Shown here: one piece after another, positions 1-12,370 of the stretch | Position numbering within the stretch: position 1 is the first letter of the stretch | Layout: every line of letters starts with the position of its first letter | NCBI GenBank assembly: GCA_963969595.1 | Contig: OZ018413.1 | Location: 16,605,711 to 16,669,710, forward strand | DNA: 64,000 bases | Reading direction: 5' to 3' | DNA from: Neckera pumila | Lineage: Eukaryota; Streptophyta; Bryopsida; Hypnales; Neckeraceae | Translations under genes and position numbers: made by a program | Notes under the pieces: model-generated | Seen by the model: only the letters and a program-made list of their open reading frames with translations | What the model was told of the DNA's origin: nothing | Databases searched by the model: none

Positions 1-3000
1 CGCCACTCGCATTCTCATCACGATCATACCACCCAACCTCAAAGCGCAACACATTCCTCAACATGTTAACGCGAATCCGTTTCGTGAGGTATTCGCCCAT
101 CACCGCAAAGTTGTAATGCTGCAGAATGTTGACAACAAAAGCTGCCACCGCCAAGCCACAGAAAACGCCAGCATAGATCTTCACATCCCTCTTCATCTTG
201 CTGGGCGTGTCGTAGAAAACCGCCAGCATATCCCCCAAGAAGTAGGCGTAAAACGGTTGCACAAACCCAAACGCAATGGCGCCCGAGAGGCCCAAGATGG
301 CTTGTTTCCACTCCGGCTTGTTGAGCGCCAGGAGTCGCCGAAACGACGGCGTGGAAGGCTTCCCCTTCAAGCTCTTCTCCACTGGCACTCCCGAGTTGCT
401 ATTTGAGCTTTTCGAGGTGGTCAATCTGGATTCTTCAAAGGATTTGCGCCCCGAGGACGAGACGCTGCGGCGAGATGCGTTGCTGATGCGAGAAATGGCG
501 TCGAATTTGGGAGTTTCAGCAGTGATGTCTGCTTCGGCTTCCTGGTGAGCTTGCTGGAGCTGGACGAGCGCTGCAAACGCGCCCTGCTCGCCCTTGGCCA
601 TGAGCTCCTCGTGAGTCCCCATTTCCACCACTTTGCCGTATTGGATGACGGCAATCAAGTCTGCGTTTCGGATGGTGGAGAGACGGTGGGCGACGACGAC
701 GGTGGTGCGGCCCTCCGCGGCGCGCTCCAGAGCTGCTTGCACCACTTTCTCCGACTCGGCGTCTAACGCGCTCGTCGCTTCGTCCAGGAGCATCACTGGC
801 GGGTTTTTGAGAAGCGCTCGCGCAATAGCGATGCGTTGCTTCTGCCCACCGGACATTTGCACGCCGCGCTCGCCCACTTGGGTGTCGAAGCCCTGCGGGA
901 GCTGCGTAACGAAGTTGAAGGCGTTTGCAGATTTTGCAGCGGCAAAAATCTCCTCGTCGGACGCGCCGTCTTTGCCGTAAAGGATGTTCTCCTTGATGGA
1001 CGTGGCGAAGAGAGCGGGCTCCTGACTCACTAAACCTATCTGGCGTCGCAGCCATTTGAGCTGGAGCTCTTTGATGTTGGTGCCGTCGATGAGAACCTCC
1101 CCGGACAGAGGGTCGTAAAACCTCTCTAGGAGAGCAATCACTGTTGATTTGCCGGACCCGCTCTGACCTACGAGCGCTACAGTCTTGCCTGCCAACATTC
1201 ACATACAACACAGTGATTGGAAAAAATTCACGTCCAGTAACGACCACATAGACAAATGTCTACTACTCGGTACCTATCCATACTTTTGGCAAATCGCGCC
1301 GCACTTTCTCATACCTATTTACAACCGCTGTGTCTGTGAACATGAGCAATACTCTATGGAATGGGTCTCCTTGCATGATTCTCCTACAGACCGCACAAGC
1401 ATTACCTTCTGCATAATAAGATTCAGCCCTAATTGATTGCAGCCCTGGCCATCCCCAACCCTAAGATCAACATTAATTGCTCCTTCAGCCACTCACTCAT
1501 TCACTCACCTGCTGGAATCTTTATACTGAAATTCTGGAACACGGGTACATCTCCGCGAGACGGATACGAGAAATCCACGTCGCGAAGCTCCAGATCACCG
1601 ACAACCTTCTCCAGCGTCCTTCCCGTGATGTCATCCGCGTCGATGGGCGGCACTCGCGCTATGAGAGCAAAGATGCGAGTAGAAGCTGAAACACCTTGGG
1701 CAAACGCCTTGAAATTCGGCATCGCGTTCCCCAAAGCTCTGTCAATCAGTCACACACCAATACGCATCCATCAGTCACCGATTTCATGGTTGCAGATGGC
1801 CAGATTCGATTGATTCCATTGCGATAATAGTACTCCGTCCCGAAATAAGTGTCCATTTCGGCCCTCATGTGTTTTTTCATGTTGTTCTTCATTAAGTCAT
1901 ATGGAAGCTTTCTTGTGTCCAATTTTATTTCGGCTGCAATGTACATATCAATGTTGTTCACTGATTCTAGTGATATAAAATTTGGAACCTTTCTGAAGTA
2001 TGATTTTCACAATACGATCAACGAAAGTCGGATAAAAACTTAAATCTGGACGGAGGGAGTAGAGTTCAGACATGGCCAGATTAGGAATTAAGGATGCTTA
2101 CATTCCACCCCCGATGATCGCAACGCCCGTGGTGAGAATGTTGCCACCATCGGCGTGTCCGGCGAGGATCTGCTTGCTCCCGTACCACCCCATGAACGCC
2201 CAAATAGCAAAATTAATCCCGACAGAGCCCATGGACAGCCCTTTCGCCAGCCCTTGCTTGATTCCCAGCCTCACGGTCTCGTTCAAGGAACTCCCGTACA
2301 GCTCCACCACCTTGGTCTCCCCCACGAATGAGTACACCGTCCGCACGGAAGAGATCGACTCCTCGGCGATGGCACCTGCCTGGTTGTACGCATTTTGCAT
2401 CCGCGCGGCCAGGCTCGTCACTGCGCGGTTGTAAAACAAGCCAGGGAGCAGGAGCAGGGGAATGAAGGGCGTCACGACGAGCGCCAGGCGCCATACTTGA
2501 ATGTAGGCCACGATGTAGCCGCCTATGAACGTCGACATGTTTTGTAAGAAATTCCCGAGCTGCGAACGAATGGAAGCTTTGTCAGGATCAATTAGGGTTT
2601 GGAATATCAAGATTTTTGGGATTCAAAGCGATTCGAAACAACGTTCCAACTCTACGAGTCGGCGAGTACGGTTGGAGACAGAAGAATCACGTCTTGCACA
2701 GTTGGTAACAATCCTACAATTGCGAATCAGCTTTGACACCCCAATCAACAGAGGATGACAGAGTGCAAGAACCCACTTTTGAAATAAGTCATGATTCTAG
2801 AGCACGATCTGAAAATTCAACGCACGGACGAGATTAATGGTCTCAGAATCATACACTGCCTACAATGGAAAGAATAATTGAAATCTCGACGTACAAATTG
2901 TGAGTTCTGCACCCCCTAAAGTCCAATTTCGGCACTCACCTTCTCGCTCATGGCTTCTTGCACCAGGAGCGTGTCGGCAGAGACATTGTTCACAACTTCG

Positions 3001-4173
3001 GCGGTGCTGCTGTGGCCCTTTTCGAAGTAGGCCACCTCCTGACGCAGAATCGCGCGCAGGTACTTGGCTCGAATGCGCGCGGATTGTCGCTCTCCCGTGC
3101 ACATCCAACAGCTCACCTCTGCAAACACACCAATCAATCAACCAATGAGTTCCTGTCACTCGCGACCATCTCTAAATCGTGGTCAGCGACACACAGGAAG
3201 CTAGGCGCAGGTCTTCTTCCTGAACAAAAACTGCGAGAGTTTTGTGCACCCCGTCCGAATGGAATTGAAATCCGTTGAGTTGACCGTGCAATCGAAAATT
3301 CGACCGAAACTGGGAAATTATGGAATCATCGCGGAAGTTACTCACCCAAGTAGGCAGTCAACCATCCTGCAATCGCCGTGTAGACGAAATACAACGAAAA
3401 CTGAACACCACACACCACACACACCACACCACTAGTCAGCACATCGGTATTAGAAAACACAAGAAATTCGTTACAATCCCATGACATCTGTGTGTGACAG
3501 TAATTCCTGTACACATGGTCTCTTCAAAAATCCCTACCATGCGTTCACACTTTTCCCACCGCCTGAACAAGAAAGCGTTGCAAGCCCCCTAACCGGTGAG
3601 GTAAATAAGAAATGTGGAATCTAACACGCTTGCCTGGGAATTGCAAAAAATTGCAACTTCCTCGTGAAAGTCTCCAAAGAAAACGAGATGAGTTTTCCAA
3701 CATGCTAACTTCATTCCGAAACGCACTTGACAAACAAATCCAAGAAAGCTCCATGCGATCGACTGGCGATTTCGTTCATGAGAGCGCACCTTCTTGAGGT
3801 GGTCGAAAATGAGGTCGGGTTGGTTTTGCAAAGTGCCGAAGGTGTTAATGAGGCGACCTTGAATAATAATCATGATAGGCAGCGTCAAGCCGTTAACCAC
3901 GGCGCCAAACAAGCCCAGGAACATCAACAAGTAATCGAAGGAATCCGCGTACTGGAAGAGCTTCCAGTAAGACATCACCCCCACCGACTTCATCTTCTTC
4001 TTCTCCTTCGTCGTCGTCGTCGTCGTTGCCGGTGTCGCCGCCACGCTCATCTCCACAGCCCCATTCCGCCCCTCCACATCCACCGTGCTAATAGCGTTTC
4101 CACCCAACTCCAAACCGACTTGCTGCAAATGAATCTCCCGTCCATCCCCCCCACTCTGCATGCTGCTTGCCAT
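1..4173 (-). CDS. ABC transporter B family (P-glycoprotein/MDR type), 5' part, cut by window edge
   Basis: Full-size ABCB exporters pump auxin, alkaloids or xenobiotics out across the plasma membrane using ATP. Exons read on the minus strand: 4173-3790, 3400-3346, 3118-2940, 2559-2102, 1738-1509 and 1188 to beyond base 1; every junction is GT-AG and keeps frame. The roughly 831 codons seen give a cytosolic Ser/Thr-rich head, TMD1 from about residue 70, and NBD1 with Walker [10 protein letters not shown] (443-451), signature MSGGQ (547-551) and Walker B VMLLDE (567-572). A Ser-rich linker then leads into TMD2. The family hallmarks [10 protein letters not shown] and RFEVGWYD are present. TMD2 remainder and NBD2 lie left of the window. 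The ATG at 4173 is chosen because it opens the long first exon downstream of a TATA box. Substrate cannot be told from sequence. Confidence 0.94.
1831..2061. mobile_element. Stowaway-type (Tc1/mariner) MITE in ABCB intron 4
   Basis: The ends read TACTCCGTCCCGAAATAAGT on the left and, inverted from the right, TACTCCCTCCGTCCAG. This is the Stowaway terminal sequence (CTCCCTCCGTCC) flanked by TA, its known target duplication. The left end lacks three bases of the consensus. Length of about 230 bp and absence of coding sequence fit a MITE. It lies wholly inside intron 4 (1739-2101), close to the 5' splice site. Confidence 0.75.
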
Positions 4174-4422
4174 AGCTTCAAATCAATCAAACTGCAAACT
4201 CGCAGCCCACCTGCAGCTCCGTAAACCCAACCATCCCACGGATGCAATTCAAGAGCTCTGAATCCCACAGTCGGGAAATTCACAGCAGATTGCTGCAGTA
4301 AATGCAAATTGCTCTGAAGACGCCGCTTTCGTATTGAAGGAGATGGCCAAGAAGAAGACGGTGCCCCAATTTGGCCACCTGATTAATTCCACTACGAGCA
4401 CAAGAGGAAGCGGCGCCGGGTC

Positions 4423-4429
4423 TTTTATA
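4423..4429 (-). promoter_or_regulatory. TATA box of the ABCB gene
   Basis: TATAAAA on the minus strand, about 250 bases upstream of the ABCB ATG, in locally GC-richer DNA. Position and orientation fit a core promoter with a 5' leader of roughly 200 nt. Confidence 0.55.
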
Positions 4430-5349
4430 GGAATTTGTGGGAAAAGTGTCGGATTCTGGCAAGGACATACATTACTCGTAAGCTGCGAGAGACGGAGCTT
4501 GCAATTTGGCTGCAATTCCACATTCCCACCCAAACATGGATTGCGGCAGAAGCATTCCCTGCTGGCGGTCCTTGCGAAGGCGAAAGGAGGCTTCGGCGCT
4601 TCTGTCTCCTTCGTCGTCTTCGGCGCTGCATGTGTTCGTTTTGCAGACACTACTGACGGTAATCATAAGCTCCAATTTCCATCCTGAAAATGCTGAAATG
4701 CTGAATAGGATGGGATTTTTTTTCAGAAAAATCATTTTCTTTCTCTTGTATTGAATTGAGCCAGTTGGAGTTTGAAAACCCGGCCTCATAAAAGGTAAGG
4801 GAGCCAACTCATTCCTGATCACCCCCCATTTGGGTAATGCAGGGAGTCTGACTATTTCCGGTCCGGTCTCTTCTTTTTTTCCATTTTTTATGAAGTGTCA
4901 AAGTGGTGAAATAAAATGTTATAGTGGTACTCCAAAGTTTAGCATTCATCCACATATTGGATAAAAAAAATATCACATTAGCACATATTACATGTCTATA
5001 ATTCTATTTTCAACCATCAAATGTGGCAATTTCATCCAAGATTCTTTTGTAATTTCATGGTTTTCTGCCATTTACAAAACTAATTTTTTTTTTTGGTGCA
5101 ATCTAGTACCAAAAAGCCAAAAAAAAGAGCCCTCTTTCTAATCAGTTATGAGATAAGTAAGTGTTCAGAAATGACGCATTATGATTGGGCTACAAGACTC
5201 TCAATTTTGGAACTAGCCTTTAGACAGAAAGAGAATAATCTATATGACTAGTATGGAATGAATAGAATCTTCACCTAGAAAATTCATAGTAATTGTGTTT
5301 TGGGAAATGAATTTGTAGAAAATTATAAATCCTCCTTAAATCTATTTCT

Positions 5350-6062
5350 GCATACGAGCAAAAAACAAGGCAGTTGCACTTCACAAGCTCACTTTTTGAT
5401 GAAAAAATGTCCAAAATGATGGTGCTTCTTTGGATTCTTTTTCCTAAACAAGTTAGCTACATGCTTGAAAATTTTCACTTCATTTGGAATTGTCCAACAT
5501 ATAGGAAAAAAATAGTAAATAGATAGTAATAGAGAATGATCCAAAATACTAAATTGTCAAGAATTTAATTATAGAATTGAAAAATGCCAATCCCAATAGT
5601 TGCAGTGTTATACTAAACAATTTGCATCCTAGGATTAAATTTTTTTCAAAAATTATTGAAAACTTAGTAAGATAAAGGACTTCAAAGTTTATTCTAGAAT
5701 AGAGAATCCATAATTGCCCGTAAACTAAAAATCTTTGTAACTTTTGACTCATTGATCAAAATGGGATGATTCAAAGCTTTCTACTTATATATAACTCTAA
5801 AATCAATTTCAAATTTTTGTTTTTGAAAAAGTGCTTTTTTTTTATCTGCCCAAACTACCCAGTTATAAAAAAAAGTGACATATTAGGCCATAATTTTTTA
5901 TTCACATTTTCAAATGTCATGAAATTTAGTGCATATGAAAGATATTCCTTGTGCCCACCTTCTATTAAAATTTCAGCCTAAAATATGGAAACCTCTAGTC
6001 ACACGTACCAGCCCAAAATTTCTATATAGCCAAAAAATGCATGCCGGTCCGTTAGGGGTTAA
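5350..6062. mobile_element. Left-truncated copy of the long TTAA-ended element
   Basis: Bases 5390-5990 align closely with the inside of the complete element at 41615-42556 (for example the shared TGAAAAAATGTCCAAAATG). The right end is GTTAGGGGTTAA at 6051-6062, matching that family's terminus. No matching left end is visible upstream of about 5350. Confidence 0.6.
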
Positions 6063-6374
6063 TTGATTATCCAAACTGGAAGTTACAGTCATCATTCCTT
6101 ATTGAATAGTTAATTAAAGTTGAAAAATGTGATTAGTCAGATATTTAAAAAGTAAATTTTATTCTTTCCCATACGATTTATTTATTTTGTAAATAATTTT
6201 CCTAAGAGTCCAACAAGTACTTTTAGAAATATTTTGTACTAACACTCGTAAAGGTGATATATTCATCTCGGAGGATGAAAAAATAGGAGTTTGGACATAA
6301 TGTTGGTTATCCTTGGTGTTTTCCTAGTCTACTTAGAGACTAAAGGGATAAATATACTCCTCCCAGGAATTCCT

Positions 6375-6610
6375 ACAAAATAGTGAAATTAGGTTGCCTT
6401 ACCCAAAACGTTATCTCATGATTTGCCACTTATCTACGTGAAGAGGCATGCAAATCTTTGAATGGCCCCCTAAACAAGTGCATCAATCCATGTCAAATAC
6501 ATGGTTATGAGGTTGATGAAATTTATTGCATCTTTATATAGCAACAATAAATACGTATATAGTATAGAATGTTGAGAAATTAGTGAGGGGCAACCTAATT
6601 TCACTATTCA
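6375..6610. mobile_element. MITE, copy 1 of the ACAAAATAGTGAAATTAGG family
   Basis: Inverted ends of about 24 bp: ACAAAATAGTGAAATTAGG on the left and its complement (CCTAATTTCACTATT) on the right. The 236-bp body is non-coding. A second copy with the same ends and nearly the same length is at 27239-27470, which supports a mobile unit. Confidence 0.65.
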
Positions 6611-7042
6611 GTCTAGAAGCCTTCAATTCAATTTTACCGGTATGCAAATAAGCTTGGCTACCTTCCATTTCAAGGAATGCAAAAGAGATTACTCCAACAC
6701 TAAGGTAGGACCACCCATTCCAAACTAGGAAGTGATGCCCAACTTGTAGGGTGCATTATTTCAAGCTATGCAACGCGCTTAAGCTTAGAATGTATTTTTT
6801 TTTCCTTTTCAAAGTTGGGATGAATAAGGTCATGACACATGTCCCAAAGTGCACAAGAAGTGGTAAGCAGGAAAGTAGTTTGGCTTATGAGCAGAATTAG
6901 AAGACTCTAGACATTGGGTATGGGTTTGAAACACGCTTTGGCTCCCCAAATTCATAATACTTTCAGTTTCAACAATAAAATTACAAAAAAATAATAGTCC
7001 TAATATTTCTTATCTTTCTACATGAGAAAAATTTCCACTAAG

Positions 7043-7446
7043 GGAGGATGCTCTAAAATTGACCGGCCTCTTCAAATCAACCCTACAAAATGGTACTAAA
7101 TAGGTCTTTAAATGGACCACTTTAGTCATTGATTGAACCCCCCCAAAAAGTATTCTTTACTGCAAGAGCTAGTCATTGGCCTTCATTTCCTCAAATCACT
7201 TTAGAAGTTGTAAGTGGTGACGCATTTTGGGAGACCTAGGGTCACAGATGGGTACCTACAACAGACATAAATCTTAAGAAAGTCATAACTAATTCAAAAA
7301 TGCTTCAAAAAATATGAAACCACTTGTGTTACGTTCTTCATCCATTTTTCTTTCTCTGAAAAATGAGTGAAAAATATTTCTATTCATGCAGACCTATGGA
7401 AAAAGGCAGACCAACACTTAAATGGTTGCTTTTAGAGCATCCTACG
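7043..7446. mobile_element. Possible MITE, about 400 bp
   Basis: An inverted pair GAGGATGCTCTAAAA / TTTTAGAGCATCCTAC encloses about 400 bp of AT-rich non-coding DNA. Only 14-15 bp match, no second copy is seen and no clear target duplication was found, so this is tentative. Confidence 0.35.
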
Positions 7447-7785
7447 TTACCTCACACTAAGGTAGTATACTCTTAAAGCGACCAATTAAGCCTACCTAAC
7501 TCATCATTGACAATAGAACATACTTCAAGCAACATGTTAGTCCTTCCTAGATAGGGGTCGCAATTAAAACATGGTTGATTTTAGGTGTAGTTATCTTACT
7601 CTTCATCTGTTCAGAAATTGCTGAAGTGATCGGGTATGCGTGGTTCTACGTGAACAATAGGAGAAATCATTATGAGCTCGTCGTGGCATGTAAACAATGG
7701 CAACTTTCCTTCAGCGCCTCTTGAAACCTTACACGCCCTTTTGCAAAGAGTAAAAAATCGCAACCAAGTGTCTACTCGCAGCATT

Positions 7786-8646
7786 TCATTTCTCTCCTTT
7801 CAGCAAGTAAAGTGAGTTTTGGGGAGACTCTCGAGTACGGTTTTCCCAACTGTGACTCAGATCACTCCCGTCTTGTTCAGTTCTGCTCAAATGTGTGACG
7901 AGCGAGGTCGCCATGACCTTCACTTCTTCTTTTTCGTCACAAAGTTTTGCTGCACTGATGAAGATGCTCTGAAAAGTGGTGAGAAAGGACTGCCGCATCG
8001 TGTCCGCCATCAGTGCAAAAGGGAAAAACCAATGCCGAGTCAACGCCATGTGGCGCATTTGGAAATGAGTTTCCAGACATTCCACGGCGGACTCCACGAG
8101 AACTGATGGCTTGGCTTTGTTGTCCATGTCGGTCCTTTTCAAGATGCGACCTTCATTCATTTCAGGATCAATGCGACCTGACTGACTCACTCGCAGATTC
8201 GGGATTGTTTCTAAAGATGCCACGATCAATGTTCCGGGAGATTCGCAGCTTAGTTCATTGTTAGTTAAGCCAGTGGATTTGCGGACAAACCGAGCTGCCA
8301 TTTGGAAGAAACTGGTGGAAAAACAGTGAAAAAATCTACTGTACACAAATATCTAAATTGGAGGGAAAAAAATCAGACTCTGTACTTGAAGAACCAGGCC
8401 AATTAGCTGGTACAACTCAAAACATATCTGCAACGCTGGCCACGACTGATGCGCTCTCAAAATTGGATAAAATCGACTGATGACGGAGGACTGAAGCAGT
8501 GATTCTGTACATTTGTGTGCAGACATGGGAATCAATAAAAATCTTCTCGAAGTACTTACTGCAAGGAGGAGGTCTGCTTCCCTGGAACGTTCGTTCGACA
8601 TACCTGCAATATCTTGGAAAGATGGAGGCCTGGATTCCAGCAAAAG
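7786..8646 (-). CDS. Unknown gene, last two exons
   Basis: Two exons splice in frame: 8646-8560 (87 nt, between a CAG acceptor and a perfect GTAAGT donor) and 8352-7786 (567 nt, TAG acceptor, ending in TGA). The 218 codons start LLLESRPPSFQDIAG and end LLKGEK. I do not recognise the protein. It is mixed hydrophobic and charged, without obvious membrane spans or repeats. No 5' exon or start codon could be placed, because a MITE at 8818-9218 occupies the upstream side. It may be a gene remnant. Base composition is GC-richer than the surrounding DNA, which favours real coding origin. Confidence 0.4.
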
Positions 8647-8817
8647 CTGGGCTGTCCTGGCTGCTTGGCCGCGAAGACATCTGCACTTCTCTGCTGTTGT
8701 TTTATTTCATTCAATTTCTTTTTTTTAAAGAAAAACATCATTCCGTGAAGAGAGCACCAATCTACGAAGCTTGAGTGCTTTATTATCTCTACCCATAGGG
8801 AGAGAGATATACTAATA

Positions 8818-9218
8818 AGGGTAGTCACAGCATGTTCAGAGCTGTGGTGAACAATGCAATGCAGATTCAACAGTGTAGAGTGTTTGGTGGAACCAATGAG
8901 AAGACACGTTTTTTGAACATGCCGTGACCACCCTCTTTGGTCGACTAGTCAGAACAATGAATAATCGATAATAGAATCACTCGTTGGTTGGATAGAGGTA
9001 ACTGGTGGGACTCCCGGAGCCAATAAAGAGGAAGCAAAGGAATATTCTTAGCGTGCTATTGCTTGTTCACCCTCAACCTTCACCTCCCAAGGTGGATGTT
9101 GAGGGTGAACAAATAATGTCACGCTAAGAATATTCCAACCAAAGGAAGCCACCCCTACGGCGCCACGGCATGAATATTCATTGTTCATCGCAGCTCTAAA
9201 CATGCCGTGACTACCCCT
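8818..9218. mobile_element. MITE with long inverted ends (GGGTAGTCAC family)
   Basis: The left end AGGGTAGTCACAGCATGTTC and the inverted right end AGGGGTAGTCACGGCATGTT match over about 45 bp. A third inverted copy of the terminus lies inside at 8914-8934, so a 117-bp unit (8818-8934) may be embedded in, or have given rise to, the longer one. A near-perfect hairpin (9039-9136) occupies the inner part. Confidence 0.6.
9039..9136. repeat. 98-nt long-stem hairpin, precursor-miRNA-like shape
   Basis: GGAATATTCTTAGCGTG at the left pairs perfectly with CACGCTAAGAATATTCC at the right. After a 7-nt bulge, TTGTTCACCCTCAAC pairs perfectly with GTTGAGGGTGAACAA, and CACCT/AGGTG closes a small loop. It lies inside a MITE, so it could be a MITE-derived small-RNA source or simply the palindromic centre of the element. 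Confidence 0.6.
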
Positions 9219-12200
9219 AATGTGCACCATCTTTGAAAGTTTGAAAGTTCAATAGTTGTGTAGACAAATGAAAATGAAAACATGTGTTGAAAGTGGTAGT
9301 GGCATCTTGGAGTCCATCATTGTTTACGAATTCATTTTTTTAATGTCAAGTAGAACAAGTTGATATACAAATATTATACAAGAAGGTCTAATTTGGTACT
9401 TAGGTGCCGGAATTTAAATTTAAATGTCAGATTCGTAAGGACCACATCACCTCATACCATTTACAAGGTGACGTGTGGCTTTTTTTACAAGAATGACTTA
9501 ATTTATGCCAAGTCTAAACTTCTTGTAGGGTAGTAGTATTCTAAGATTGTCACATAGGGATTTTAATATTCTTCAATTAATAAAAATTTGTTGAAGATGG
9601 TACTCAACATCATGTGAAAAAGAGACATGCATGCACCAGTAGCAAATATCAATTTGGGTGGAAATATTTGTGATCAACCACTTATTTGGTAAAGGGGGTA
9701 GTGTTGAAAGCGATATTCATTGGAGTCATAAAGCTCTGATCTATAGACATCAATGAAATAAGCAAAATATGGATGGTGTCTCATTGATTCATCCAAAATA
9801 GAGCAATATCTTTTGAAGATTTTGCAACAATTTAGAAATTTCATCCATTGCAAAGGAAGAATATATTGCCAAATATTCCTTCAAAAAAAATTGTATTGCT
9901 TTTGAACAAAATTGAATTGCAAATAAAAACTCTATAGTCTATTTTATTGGAGCAAGGTTTAGTGCTTCATTTATTTTGGACAATACAGAAATCTATTTTC
10001 ATTTGGAGTATTGAAGTTATCTTCATTCATGAATCATCCTAAGTTTTTGATGAAAATATAATTTTTCATTCCAAAATGTATACATTCATCTAGAAAAAGA
10101 ACAATACCATCTTGAATTTTGTAGCAATCTATAATGATTTCATCCATTGAAAAAATAAGAATCTATTGCCAAATATTCTTTCTATAAATACATATCACAT
10201 TTGAGCTAAATATTGTTAAAAAAAATTACATTAGAGTGGTTTCTTTAAATGTCAAGTCAAGATTGTCATAGTGATTGATGCTCAAATCCATCCAACATAC
10301 CTACCTAGTGAATGTCTCTCATGTCCAATGTAGTCAATGGCATGTCTACTAGTAGAAAAGATAATTCAAACACTTGTAGGCTTATCTCTTCTACAGAAAG
10401 TGCCACTTGATCGTTGTGTGTGTGCTAAATCTATTGTGATGAATTAGAATCCAAAGTTTATTTAATTAGGGAACAATAGAAATATATCTAGCAACTCAAT
10501 TTGACCTCTCATAACTTTTGCATGATACAGAGTAAATTTCAATGACCTTTCTCTTGAACTTTTTGGACGTCACCTAACTTTAGGTGCAATTTTTCTTGAA
10601 GTAATCAAAAAATGAAAACTACAATAATGGTTATCAAACTCTCAATATTAGGTGATACTACATGAGATGGGAAATTTGACTATACTATATTGGTTTTTAT
10701 TTTACCACATAGAATTATTATGTTACAAACAATTGTTTCTAAAAAAACTTTAATCCTAATTTGCAACTAAGTTGAAAAGGTGCTAGACCAAATCTCTCTT
10801 CATTTGAAAAGAGACAAAACAATGGGAATAGAATGCATGCATCATGCTTGTTGTCATTCTAAAAAAAACAAGTTGAATAAAGAATACAAATGTAGTCTTG
10901 GATAAGAGTTGAAAGAAAAACAAAATAAATGGTGACATTTCATGACTTATTTATCTTCTCGTTAACTGTAGTGTCTAATTCCTAGGGACTTTAGATTGTT
11001 GTTTGTCCATATTGGTAAATGCATCTATATAAATAATTATACACATATACAAAGAATATGATTTCTAATATATTCACCACTACCAATTTTAAACGGATGA
11101 AATTGTTAGGAATCACCCAAAGGAATTTCAAAGTAGAATAAAATCACCACATTTGGATGAATAAATGTTGTTTTATTCATGATTAGCATATTTTTTGGAT
11201 GTAAATGGTTTCATTTCTCCATTGAAGATTGCAAATTACTTTGTAAAATTAAATATGAAGTTCTGTCTATTTAAAATCTCAAGACATTAAATAAAACAAC
11301 CCATGTTTTATGTGAACCCATGTTTTATTGAACATCATTATTGACATAAAAACATGGGTTGTTTTATTTAATGTCTACAAAAACGCGTTCTAAAAAATAG
11401 CAAAAACATCCTAAAAAATATGGTTTTCTTATAGTGGATGTATTCCTAAAGCAATCCTCTTAAATTTAAAGAGCACACAACATGGGTTCAGAAAGTGACC
11501 CTCGCTATCTAATTGAAAATAGATTATTGAAAACAAAACATTCATCACTTAGTATTTCTACTAATTGAAAGCATAACATTTATGGCTTCTCGCTTGTTTA
11601 AAATTTTTCATGTATGCTACAATGCCCTTTTTCATTTCATCCATCTCAAGACTCAATTTCACCCCCCACAATTTCCCATTCTATTTGAACACCATGTCAA
11701 GACAAGTATTAAACTTCTCCAGATCAATTCTTCAGTTTAGCATTAACCATACTAGACCTATTTATAGGATCGGGGTGAAGTAGACCCCTCACTTGGCCCC
11801 TCCAAGTCATTCTAGGGGTGCAAGAAAAAAAAAAATCCCCCTATTTTGTGCTTGATTAATTTACCTTGTACACCTCTCTTTGCTAATTTGGGGACTCTGG
11901 TTACAAATATGAATTCAAAATTTTGCAAATTTTATCATACATGGAAAATAGAAAATTTCAGCGTTTTTCCAAGGGCCGAGCAAGGGGGGTAGTTCACTCC
12001 TACTATAGGGACAATCTAAAGCAGTGTTGTTTTTCTGGGCCTTACGAGACCAAACGCCTAAAGAAAAAAATGGGCTAAATAGGAAAAATTTGAAGAAACA
12101 TTGGATGATAATGCCAAATTGCTCCAATTTTTTTAATAATTTTGGATGAAATTGCCAAATTTAAATGAAATTCATCCCCATATACGGATGGAAAGATAAT

Positions 12201-12370
12201 TCTATCCAAAATATAAATGAATACTAAAATATTTGGCTACATCATTTTCTCGTATGTTGCCACTTCAGCACTTCTCCAAAAACAAAACAAAACAACCCTG
12301 ATCTGAAGAGCTTGAAGGACCGACTTGTTCCCTTCCAACAGGAGCAACATTCAAAGTGGTGCTGCTTCCG
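9219..12370. other. AT-rich intergenic region
   Basis: No gene seen. A degenerate duplication links about 9720-9900 with 10020-10200: both contain CAT-CCATTG followed by TATTGCCAAATATTC at the same spacing. A foldback at 11282-11376 is listed separately. The rest is AT-rich DNA without recognisable structure. Confidence 0.55.
11282..11376. repeat. 95-bp foldback
   Basis: The arm at 11282-11313 (AGACATTAAATAAAACAACC and on) is the inverted complement of 11344-11376, interrupted by one extra A. About 30 bases lie between the arms, and the motif CCCATGTTTTAT of the arm is repeated in that loop. Confidence 0.7.

Larger units (their letters stand above)
4430..7785. other. AT-rich intergenic region with transposon remnants
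   Basis: No credible gene. Short ORFs near 4250-4820 overlap on both strands and look like chance ORFs of the ABCB upstream region. From about 5350 the DNA consists of old repeats, listed separately (5350-6062, 6375-6610, 7043-7446). Confidence 0.6.

Noticed and set aside
66..1247. ORFs on the plus strand and in other frames over the ABCB exons
   Set aside because: Shadows of the real reading frame, which shows Walker A, signature and Walker B motifs.
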